A stretch of DNA of 64,000 nt from Hordeum vulgare subsp. vulgare (taxonomy: Eukaryota > Streptophyta > Magnoliopsida > Poales > Poaceae), in contig NC_058522.1 of assembly GCF_904849725.1 (NCBI RefSeq), forward strand, positions 438,183,529-438,247,528, written 5' to 3'. Under the pieces are notes generated by a model. It had not been told where the DNA came from. It ran no database searches and saw only the letters and a list, made by a program, of their open reading frames with translations. The position numbers were made by a program, and so were the translations under genes. Each line of letters starts with the position of its first letter. Positions within the stretch are counted from its first letter, which is position 1. Positions 10,880 to 20,427 of the stretch are shown one piece after another.

Positions 10880-11085
10880 TGAAGGCACATGGCACACAAG
10901 CGAACAGAAGGCAAGCGAGAGAAAAGGGCAGAAGAGAACGGCAAAAAGGCAAAAGAAAATGGCAAAGGAGAAAGGCAAAAAGGAAAAAGAAAACGGCAAG
11001 GGAGAAAGGCAAATGAAAACGGCAAATGTCAAGTGGGGAGAGGAAAACGAGAGGCAACTGGCAAAAAAGGTAAATGCAAGAGATG
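10880..11085. repeat. Purine-rich GGCAAA-type imperfect repeats in the E1 leader
   Basis: On the plus strand, variants of GGCAAA, AACGGCAAA and GAGAAAGGCAAA recur across about 200 bp with almost no pyrimidine runs. This is the pyrimidine-rich 5' leader of E1, between its primer site and the interior. The frames open here are by-products of low complexity. Confidence 0.65.
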
Positions 11086-11115
11086 AGTTTGTGACACCTA
11101 CTTGGATAGATGTCC

Positions 11116-11183
11116 TCCCCGGCAACAGCGCCAGAAATCCTTCTGCTACTGCGACAACAGACCTTCCCTAGCAACGGCGCCAG
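11116..11183 (-). promoter_or_regulatory. E1 primer-binding site, present in two tandem copies
   Basis: On the minus strand TGGCGCCGTTGCTAGGGAAG begins seven bases after the 5' LTR (11182 downward). It is complementary to the 3' end of plant tRNA-Asp. A second copy, TGGCGCTGTTGCCGGGGAGG, lies about 49 bp further in (11135-11116). The sequence around each is similar (GGAATCATGCTGCTAC against GAAATCCTTCTGCTAC), so the LTR-end/primer-site region was duplicated. Confidence 0.75.
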
Positions 11184-11189
11184 GAATCA

Positions 11190-12749
11190 TGCTGCTACGG
11201 CTACGTCTATAGGGACTTCCTTGGCAAATATGCAAAGAATTTCCCCGCGGCCTTGGAGCCTTGCGGTTGTGTTCCCTTGAAGAGGAAAGGGTGATGTAGC
11301 ACAACGGCGGTAAGTATTCCCCTCAGTTTGAGAACCAAGGTATCAATCCAGTAGGAGGAGAGCATCAAGTCACAAGTACCTGCACAAACACAAAGAGCTT
11401 GCACCCAATTTTGTGAAGGGGTTGTCAATCCCTTATAGATTGTTTGCAAAGTGAGAACTGAAAGCATAGAGTAAACAAAGAAAAGTAAAAGTGAAAGTGG
11501 AAACGATAGTTGTGAATAGACCCGAGGGCCGTAGTGTTCACTAGTGGCTTCTCTCATGAAAGCAAGTAGACGGTGGGTGAACGAATTACTGTCGAGCAAT
11601 TCATAGAACCGCGCAAAGTCATGAGGTTATCTAAGGCAATGATTATATCTATAGGCATCACATCCAAAACAAGTAGACCGATACTTTCTGCATCTACTAC
11701 TATTACTCCACACGTCGACCGCTATCCAACATGCATCTAGTGTATTAAGTTCATGAGAACATAGTAACGCCTTAAGCAAGATGACATGATGTAGATGGAC
11801 AATCTCATATCTACGATAAAAGCCCATCTTGTTACCCTTGATGGCAACAACATGATGCATGCCTTGCTGCCCCTTCTATCATTGGGAAAGGTCACCACAT
11901 GGTATGAACCCAAAACCAAGCACTTCTCCCATTGCAAGAATCATAGATCTAGTTGGCCAAACAAAACCGAAGACTCGGAGAGACTTACAAGGATATCAAA
12001 TCATGCATATATGAAATCAGCAAAGACTCACATATAATTCATAGATAATATGATCACAAATCCACAATTCATCGGATCTCGACAAACACACCGCCAAAGA
12101 GGATTACATCGGATAGATGTCCATGAAGATCATGGAGAATTTTGTTTTGAAGATCCAAGAAAGAGAAGAAGCCATCTAGCTACTAACTACGGACACGTAT
12201 GTTTGAAGTGGACTACTCATGAGTCATTGGAGAGGCGATGATGTTGATGTAGAAGGCCTCCAACTCCAAAGTCCCCTCCGGCTGGGCACCGGGAAGGGTC
12301 TCCAAATGAGATCTCGCAGAAACGGAAGCTTGCGGCGGCGAAAAAGTGTTTTCGTGGATGTCCTAATTTTTTCTGGATTTTTAGGGAATTTATAGGCCAA
12401 AGAGATAGGGCAAGGGAGCGCAAGGGAGGCCACAAGCCTGGTTGCCGCGGCCCCCCTGGCCTCGGCAACAGGGCTTGTGGGCTCCCTGTGAGCCCCCTCC
12501 CTTGGCCCTCAAGCCTCCCGATCTTCTTCCGTTCTGGAAAATTTTATTTTGGGTATTTTATTCCGTTTGGACTCTGTTCCAAAATCAGTTCTGAAAAGAG
12601 TCAAAAACATAGAAAAAACAGGAACTCGCACTTGGCACTGAATTAATAAGTTAGTCCCAAAAAGATATAAAAGGTAAACAAAACATCTAAAGTTTACAAG
12701 ATAACAGCGTGAAACCATCTAAAATTATAGATACGTTTGAGACGTATCA
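11190..12749 (-). repeat. E1 5' LTR
   Basis: Partner of the LTR at 3-1563, with the same length within one base and the same ends. It should contain the E1 promoter, but I see no unambiguous TATA box. It is followed on the right by GCACC, the inferred target duplication. Confidence 0.9.
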
Positions 12750-14002
12750 GCACCCCAAGCCATATTTAAGGATACAAAAGAGCCTAAGCTTGGGGATGCC
12801 CCGAAAGGCATCCCCTCTTTCGTCTTCAATCCATCTGTAAATTTACTTAAGGCTATATTTTTATTCACGAGATGGTATGTGTTTTGCTTGGAGCGTCTTG
12901 TATGATATGAGTTTTTACTTTTTAGTTTGCCACAATCATCCTTGCTGCACATATCTTTTCGGAGAGACACGCTGAATCGTGAATTTGTTAGAATACTCTT
13001 TGTGCTTCACTTATATCTTTTGAGCTAGGAAATGTTGCTCGAGTGCTTCACTTATATCTTTTAGAGCACAGCGGTGTTGTGTTTTATAGAAATTATTAAA
13101 CTATCGTACCTAACTTATACTATTTTGAGAGTTCTTTAAACAACAAAGTGCGATGATTTGCATTATTAGAGCATTGTCCCGTGTGAGAAAAGGATGATGG
13201 AAGCTATGATTCCCTCACAAGTTGGGATGAGTCTCCGGACTTTACAAAAAATAAAAGAGGCCACCGAAGCCCATAAAAAACTAAAAGAGGCCAAAGTAGC
13301 CCACCAAAAAATAAAAAAAGAAAAAAACGAGAGAGAAAGAAATGAGAGAAAGAGAGAAGGGACAATGCTACTGTCTTTTCCACATTTGTTCTTCAAAGTA
13401 GCACCATGTTCTACATAGAGAGGCTCCTATTTTGTCACTTTCATATAAATAGTGGAATTACATCTTTTGCACAATCACTTATTTTCCTTTTTGAGCTTTC
13501 ATACACTTATATCTCTAGTGCATTTGTTGCATGGCAATCCCTACTCACTTACATTGATATCTATTATGGGCATCTCCATAGGTCATTGATATGCCTAGTT
13601 GATGTGAGACTATCTTCTCCTTCTTTTTGCAACCTCCACCATACTCTATTCCACCTATAGTGCTATATCGAGGGCTCACGCTCATGTATTGCATAAGAGT
13701 TTAAAAGGTTTGAGAACATAAAAAGTCTGAAACAATTGCTTGATTTTCATCAGGGTTGTGCATGATTTAGATACTTTGTGTGGTGAAGATGGAGCATAGC
13801 CAGTCCATCTGATTTTGTAGGGATAACTTTCTAAGTCCAAGTTATTTCGAATTGAAGCAATTGCCTTATTAGTATGCTTGAAGTATTATTGTTTTTATGT
13901 CAATATTATACTTTTGTTTTGAATCTTATGGATCTGAATATTCATGCCACAATAGAGAATATTACATGGATAAATATGCTAAGTACCCAAGGACGAGCAG
14001 GA

Positions 14003-14020
14003 ACTAAGCTTGGGGATGCT
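14003..14020 (+). promoter_or_regulatory. E2 polypurine tract
   Basis: ACTAAGCTTGGGGATGCT directly precedes the LTR start TGATACGTCTCC. A second copy of TAAGCTTGGGGATGC lies 1.2 kb upstream at 12785-12799. Confidence 0.75.
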
Positions 14021-15578
14021 TGATACGTCTCCAACGTATCTACAATTTTTTATTGTTTCATGCTATTATATTATCTGTTTTGGATGATTTATATGCATTA
14101 TTATGTGGTTTTATATTATTTTTGGGACTAACCTATTAATCTAGAGCCTAGTGTCAGTTTCTGTTTTTTCCATGTTTTTGAGTATTGCAAATAAGGAATA
14201 CTAAACGGAGTCCAAATGGAATAAAATCTCCAGAATGATTTTCTTGGACCAGAAAAACCCAAATCACATGGAGTAGGGGGCAGGACACCTGTCGGGAGGC
14301 CACAAGCCTGCAGGTCACGCCCTGGGGGTGGTCACGACCTCCTGGCTTGCGGGTCCCTTGCTGGTCTCCTAATCCTATTCTTCGGCCTATAAATTCCCAA
14401 ATATTCCCCCATTGCAAGAGAGATCCATGGAAATACTTTTCCGCCGCCCAGAGCCTCTCTTCCCGTGTGATCCAATCTGGGAGCCTTTTTGATAATCTGC
14501 CAGAGAGGGAGTTGATCATGGAGGGCAACTACATCAACTCCATTGCCCCTCCGATGATGCATGAGTAGTTCACCACAGACCTACGGGTCCATAGCTAGTA
14601 GCTAGATGGCTTCTTCTCTATCTTTGATCTTCAATACCATATTCTTCATTATCTTCATGGAGATCTATTTGTTGTAGTACTCTTTTCTGGTGTGTTCATT
14701 GAGATACGATGAATTGTGAGTTTATGTTCAGATTATCTATGAATATTATTTGAATCTCTTCTGAATTCCTATAAGCATGATTTCATAACTTAGCAAGACT
14801 CTTCGATTTATTGGTTTGGTTTGGTCAACTAGATTGGTACGTAATTCTTGCAATGGGAGAAGTGCTTAGTTTTGGCTTCAATCTTGGAGTGTCCTCACCC
14901 AGTGACATAGTAGGGGTAGTGAGCCACGTATTGTATTGTTGCCATCGAGGATAAAAATATGGAGTTTTCGTGATATTGCTTGAGTTTATCCCTCTACCTC
15001 ATGTCATCTTACTTAATGCGTTACTCTGTTCTTCATGAACTTAATGCTCTAGATGCAGCCAAGAGTCGATCGATGTGTGGAGTAATAGTAGTAGATGCAG
15101 AATTGTTTCGGTCTACTTGACATGGATGTGATGCCTATATGCATAATCATTGTCTTGGATATCTTCATAATTGTTCGCTTTTCTACCAATTTCTCGACAG
15201 TAATTTGTTCACCCACCGTATTATTTTGCTTTATGAGAGAAGCCTCTAGTAAAACCTATGGCCCCGGGTCTATTTTCCATATTATATTTTCAGATCTATA
15301 AACCAAAAATACCTAAAATATCTTGCTGCAATTTATTTACTTTTGTTTCCACAATCTTTTATATCTATCTCTATCATATCTCAATCTTGCAAATAACTCA
15401 TTTTTAGCGTTGGGTGCAATTGTTTGATTGTTTGTGTAGGCACTATGATTGGGCCTTGCTTGTTCCTCCTACTGAATTGATACCTTGGTTCTCAACAAAC
15501 TGAGGAAAATACTTATCTACTTTGCTGCATCACCGTTTCCTCTTCAAGGGAAAACCAATGCAAGATCAAGAAGTAGCA
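14021..15578 (+). repeat. E2 3' LTR
   Basis: Begins TGATACGTCTCCAACG and ends GAAGTAGCA. It is diverged from, but clearly homologous to, the E1 and E5 LTRs. Segments alignable with the E5 LTR include the run around 14950-15300. Confidence 0.85.
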
Positions 15579-15595
15579 GTCCTCGTTTCCCCAGG

Positions 15596-15936
15596 GGAGA
15601 TCGATTGAGCTATGTGCTCCAAATTCACTTTGATACGTCCACCAGTGAGGCCGAGTACGAGGACCTCCTGTATGGACACCGCATGGCCATCTCACTCGGC
15701 CTATGCAGATTGATGGTTTATGGCAACTCGGATCTCGTTGTCAACCAAGTCATGAAGGAATGGGACATCCGGAGCCCAGCATCGATAGTCTACTGCAACG
15801 CGGTGAGAAACTAGGAGAGAAATTTCAAAGGTTGGAACTACACCATGTGCCCCGAGCCAAGAACCAAGCGGTCGATGACTTGGCAAAGATCGGTTCCACT
15901 CAGAAGATCGTTCCAAAGGGTGTGTTCATCGAACAC
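15596..15936 (+). pseudogene. E3 Tat-type additional RNase H domain (decayed)
   Basis: The frame reads GDRLSYVLQIHFDTSTSEAE and then YEDLLYGHRMAISLGLCRLM. GNSDLVVNQVMKEWDI follows. This is the archaeal-type RNase H that Tat-lineage gypsy elements carry between reverse transcriptase/RNase H and integrase; the Glu of SEAEYE and the Asp of NSDLVV are its catalytic-type residues. A frameshift near 15808 moves the rest (QRLELHHVPRAKNQAVDDLA) into another frame. The domain begins directly after the E2 LTR, so its N-terminal part is displaced beyond the window. In the intact element it would degrade the RNA strand of the RNA-DNA hybrid. Confidence 0.82.
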
Positions 15937-16849
15937 CTACGCGCCCCGTCGATCAAGGAGGATCCCTTCGCTGAAGATCCTCCACAAGCAATCAGTCCGT
16001 CTAATCTGACTAAGATCGATGTTCCGGCTGTGGTTGACCTCGTCCACGAGATGTTGGTCATCACTCCCGAATGGACACAACCTTATCTAGCTTACTTGCT
16101 CAGGCAAGAGCTTCCCGAGGACGGAGAGGAAGCCTGTTAGTTCATTCGGCGGTCTAAAGCTTTTGAAGTACTCAGAGACAAACTGTACAAGAAGAGCATG
16201 ACAGGAGTCCGCAAGAAGTGCATCTCTCCGGAGGAAGGACTACAAATACTCCACAAGATCCACTCCGGAACCTATTGACACCATGCGTCCTCTCGAACAT
16301 TGGTGGCCAAGGCCTTCCGAGCAGGTTGTTATTGGCCCTGAGCCAATGCACATCAAGGGACTTGGTGCACGTGTGTGTCGGGTGCCAGTTTTACAAGAAT
16401 CAGTCGCACAAGCCCGCATCCGCACTGAAGACGATTCCGCTCATGTGGCCATTTGCTGTATGGGGCCTCGACATGGTCGGCTCTTTGCACACTGGGTCGA
16501 GCGGATTCACCCACCTGCTAGTCGCGGTGGATAAGTTCACCAAGTGGGTCGAAGCTAAACCCATCAAAAACTTGGACGCGGCGACTGCCATCAGCTTCAT
16601 TGGGCATATTATCTTCAGATTCGGAGTTCCCCATGACATCATCACCGACAACGGAACCAACTTTGACTCGAACCAATTCCGCGAGTTCTGCCACTCCCAC
16701 GACACTCGGGTTAACTATGCCTCTCTAGCGCACCCGCAGTCGAATGGGCACGTGGAACAGGCGAATGGCATGATACTGCAAGGAGAAAGCCAGGACTGAT
16801 GAGAAACATCAAATATGTCAGTGGCGCCTGGACCGGGGAATTACCATCC
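15937..16849 (+). pseudogene. E3 integrase, N-terminal and core part (decayed)
   Basis: After a linker, the zinc-binding region is split between two frames with a stop: one frame gives HASSRTLVAKAFRAG, the other resumes at CVGCQFYKNQSHKPAS near 16373. The core follows in one frame: WGLDMVGSLHTG with the first catalytic Asp, ITDNGTNFDSNQF with the second, and HPQSNGHVEQANG with the catalytic Glu. The frame stops at 16797-16799 shortly before the solo LTR at 16850. The remaining C-terminal part resumes at 18679. An intact integrase would insert the element's DNA into the genome. Confidence 0.85.
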
Positions 16850-18678
16850 TGTTGGAGAACGTCGCATGGGAAACAAAAATTTTCCTACGTGCACGAAGAC
16901 CTATCATGGTGATGTCCATCTACGAGAGGGGATGAGTGATCTACGTACCCTTGTAGACCGTACAGCAGAAGCGTTATAGAACGCGGTTGATGTAGTGGAA
17001 CGTCCTCACGTCCCTCGATCTGCCCCGCGAACAATCCCGCGATCAATCCCACGATCTAGTACCGAACGGACGGCACCTCCGCGTTCAGCACACGTACAGC
17101 TCGACGATGATCTCGGCCTTCTTGATCCAGCAAGAGAGACGGAGAGGTAGAAGAGTTCTCCGGCAGCGTGACGGCGCTCCGGAGGTTGGTGATGACCTTG
17201 TCTCAGCTGGGCTCCGCCCGAGCTCCGCAGAAACGCGATCTAGAGGAAAAACCGTGGAGGTATGTGGTGGGGCAGCCGTGAGAAAGTCGTCTCAAATCAG
17301 CCCTAATTGCTCCATATATATAGGAGGAGGGAGGGGGGGCCTTGCCTTGGGGTCCAAGGACCCCCAAGGAGTCGGCCGAGCCAAGGGGGGGAGGACTCCC
17401 CCCCAAACCGAGTTGGACTTGGTTTGGTGGGAGGAGTCCCCCTCCCTTCCCACCTCCTTCCTTTTTTTTTCTTTCCTCTTGATTTTTCTTCTCTTGGCGC
17501 ATTGGGAACTTGTGGGCTGTCCCACCAGCCCACTAAGGGCTGGTGTGGCTCCCCTAATGCCTATGGGCTTCCCCGGGGTGGGCTGCCCCCCCCCCCCCCC
17601 CGGTGAACTCCCGGAACCCATTCGTCATTCCCGGTACATTCCCGGTAACTCCGAAAACCTTCCGGTAATCAAATGAGGTCATCCTATATATCAATCTTCG
17701 TTTCTGGACCATTCCGGAAACCCTCGTGACGTCCGTGGTCTCATCCGGGACTCCGAACAACATTCGGTAACCAACCATATAACTCAAATACGCATAAAAC
17801 AACGTAGAACCTTAAGTGTGCAGACCCTGCGGGTTCGAGAACTATGTAGACATGAGCCGAGAGACTCCTCGGTCAATATCCAATAGCGGGACCTGGATGC
17901 CCATATTGGATCCTACATATTCTACGAAGATCTTATCGTTTGAACCTCAGTGCCAAGGATTCGTATAATCCCATATGTCATTCCCTTTGTCCTTCGGTAT
18001 GTTACTTGCCCGAGATTCGATCGTCAGTATCCGCATACCTATTTCAATCTCGTTTACCGGCAAGTCTCTTTACTCGTTCCGTAATACAAGATCCCGCAAC
18101 TTACACTAAGTTACATTGCTTGCAAGGCTTGTGTGTGATGTTGTATTACCGAGTGGGCCCCGAGATACCTCTCCGTCATACGGAGTGACAAATCCCAGTC
18201 TTGATCCATACTAACTCAACTAACACCTTCAGAAATACCTGTAGAGCATCTTTATAGTCACCCAGTTACGTTGCGACGTTTGATACACACAAAGCATTCC
18301 TCCGGTGTCAGTGAGTTATATGATCTCATGGTCATAGGAATAAATACTTGACACGCAGAAAATGGTAGCAACAAAATGACACGATCAACATGCTACGTCT
18401 ATTAGTTTGGGTCTAGTCCATCACGTGATTCTCCCAATGACGTGATCCAGTTATCAAGCAACAACACCTTGTTCATAATCAGAAGACACTGACCATCATT
18501 GATCAACTGGCTAGCCAACTAGAGGCATGCTAGGGACGGTGTTTTGTCTATGTATCCACACATGTAAATGAGTCTTCATTCAATACAATTATAGCATGGA
18601 TAATAAACTATTATCTTGATACAGGAATTACAATAATAACTATACTTTTATTATTGCCTCTAGGGCATAATTCCAACA
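16850..18678 (-). mobile_element. Solo LTR of a BARE-1/WIS/Angela copia retrotransposon
   Basis: On the minus strand it starts TGTTGGAATTATGCCCTAG and finishes GCGACGTTCTCCAACA, which I recognise as the BARE-1/WIS/Angela LTR. The length of 1829 bp suits that family. It is flanked by a perfect 5-bp duplication CATCC (16845-16849 and 18679-18683). No internal sequence is attached, so an element inserted and then lost its interior by LTR-LTR recombination. A C-rich run lies near 17587-17600. Open frames inside it (17107-17676) are not genes. Confidence 0.95.
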
Positions 18679-19136
18679 CATCCGTCCTATTGGGAATGCG
18701 AACAATTATGAATTGTTCAACAAGGCGTACTACATTCTTCATGGTGTACGGGTCAGAAGTCGTCCTGTCGAGTAACTTACGGCACAACTACCCGTGAGTG
18801 GAGGAGTACAATGAAGCTGAAGCTGAAGCAACACGCCAAGACAAGTTGGATCTTGTGGAGGAAGAGAAGGAGCTACCCCTCATTTGTTCAACGGCGTACC
18901 AGCAAGACCTTCGACGGTACCATGACAAACAAGTCAGGGGCCGAGCGTTTCAAGAGGGGGATCTAGTCCTCCGACTGGACCAACAGGAACCCCACAAGCT
19001 GGCACCCCCGTGGCAAGGGCCATTCGCCATCTCCAAAGTCCTGCACAATTGAGCTTATCGACTATACAACATCGATAGTGGCGCAGAGGAACCCAGAACC
19101 TGGAACGCGGACTTGCTCCGCAAATTTTACATATAG
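18679..19136 (+). pseudogene. E3 integrase C-terminal part and end of pol
   Basis: This continues the integrase broken at 16850. VEEYNEAEAEATRQDKLDLV, QQDLRRYHDKQVRGRAFQEG and DLVLRLDQQEPHKLAPPWQG are the usual tail of grass Tat integrases. ADLLRKFYI before the stop at 19134-19136 is the expected end of the polyprotein. An internal stop follows KVLHN. The frame upstream of VEEYN carries another stop. The segment is too damaged to function. Confidence 0.8.
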
Positions 19137-19209
19137 AACTTTCCTTTTTTCATTCTTGTAATGAATCCGAATGAATAGAAGAATAAAGTGCTTACTTTCT
19201 TCAACTATC

Positions 19210-20260
19210 TTCGAACAGTTCACTCTGGTTAAACACACCCCAAGTGGGTTGAAAATCCTTAACTGTGAACCTGTCTTCGCTTAAGGTGAAACCTGCCTCG
19301 AGTCCGGACAATCTCCTCACTGGGGGGCTTAGCTGCGGACCAGCTTTTGCCTGAGTAAAAATGGTTCCGAATGAAGGCACGATCGTCATTAGGATACCTT
19401 GATGGACAGGACCATCGATGAGTTCACAAGAACTCTCTTCTTGGTAGCGAACCTATTTTGCCTAAGGTAGAAGCTTCCCTCAGTGATCGCACAAACCTCC
19501 ACACTCTGCGGCTTAGCTGCAAACCAGATTTCGGCTAAGTTAAAGTGGTACTGAATGAAGGCAAGACCTCCATTCTGGCGCCAAGATGAACAAAACAAAC
19601 ATATCTTGGTCGCGAACCTGTTTGGCCTAAGGTAAACCCTTCCCCGAATGATCGTGGAAACCTCCACACTCGGGGGCTTAGCTGCGAACCATCTTCATCC
19701 TAAGTTAAAGTAGTTCTGAATGAAGGGAAGACCTCCATTCGGGCGTGAAGATGAACAAAACAAACATTTCTTGGTAGCGAACCTGTTTCACCTAAGGTAG
19801 ACCCTTCCCCGAGTGATCGTGGAAACCTCCACACTCGGGGGCTTAGTTGTGAACCAGCTTTCGCCTAAGTTAAAGTGATTCCGAATGAACGAAAGACGTC
19901 CATTCGGGAGCCAAGATGAACAAACCAAACATCTCTTGGTAGCGAACCTATTTTGCCTAAGGTAGAACCTTTCTCGATTGATCATACAAACCTCCACACT
20001 CGGAGGCTTACTGCGAACCAGCTTTTGCCTAAGTTGAAGCGGTCCCGAATGGAGGCCATACTTCCATTCGGACGCCAAGATGAACATGAAAATCATCCCA
20101 AACTGTGATTCCGCTTTCTCTTAGGGAGAAATGGTCCCGAGTGAGGACAACCATCACACTCGGGGACTTAGCCGCGAACAAGCTTTCGCCTAAGTCACAA
20201 ACAATCTAGAGTGAGGATAACTTCCACACTTGGGGACTCGGATGCGAACAAGCTTTCGGC
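19210..20260 (+). repeat. 165-bp tandem repeat array in the E3 3' region
   Basis: The landmark CCTCCACACT occurs at 19496, 19661, 19826 and 19991, exactly 165 bp apart, with weaker copies on both sides. Each unit also contains CTTAGCTGCGAACCAGC and a diverged TTGGTAGCGAACCT. Units differ by substitutions and the right end degrades. It lies between the end of pol and the antisense gene. Tandem arrays at this place are known for Tat elements. Confidence 0.85.
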
Positions 20261-20427
20261 CTAGTATAAGCCACCCCAAATAAAGACGACCAATGAAATA
20301 AGATCCAAAATCAATTGTGGATAATCGGGGTCGAGTTCAGCTAATGGTATGCAAAAGAGAGGGCCCAGAGCCCACTCGAAGTTTGAGGTTACATAAAACC
20401 ACTCGGCATACCGAGGCAAATTAAAGC

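Larger units (their letters stand above)
3..12749 (-). mobile_element. E1: complete non-autonomous gypsy-type LTR retrotransposon (TGATACGTCTC family)
   Basis: Two LTRs of about 1560 bp (3-1563 and 11190-12749) share near-identical sequence over their length. On the minus strand both begin TGATACGTCTCAAACG and end GTAGCAGCA. A polypurine tract lies next to the 3' LTR and a tRNA-Asp-like primer site next to the 5' LTR. The right flank is GCACC; only the bases CC are visible left of the element and they match the last two bases of that flank, so a GCACC target duplication is likely. No reverse transcriptase, integrase or protease motif is visible, so the element must move in trans. The LTR ends and primer site resemble Triticeae Athila-lineage families (Sabrina/Fatima type), but I have not verified the name. 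A CACTA transposon is nested at 4972-10827. Confidence 0.88.
12750..15578 (+). mobile_element. E2: 3' part of a second TGATACGTCTC-family retrotransposon
   Basis: The plus-strand interior at 12750-14020 is homologous to the E1 interior in the opposite orientation. It leads through a polypurine tract into a full 1558-bp LTR at 14021-15578. Its 5' half lies left of the window because E1 inserted into it. No protein domain is visible in the retained interior. The flank after the LTR (GTCCT) resumes the E3 polyprotein, showing that E2 landed inside E3. Confidence 0.85.

Noticed and set aside
17107..17676. 189-residue frame and its opposite-strand companions
   Set aside because: Entirely within the Angela-type solo LTR; known LTR sequence with a C-rich run.
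19210..20260. CRISPR-like array
   Set aside because: Units are 165 bp with no spacer structure, in a plant retrotransposon.
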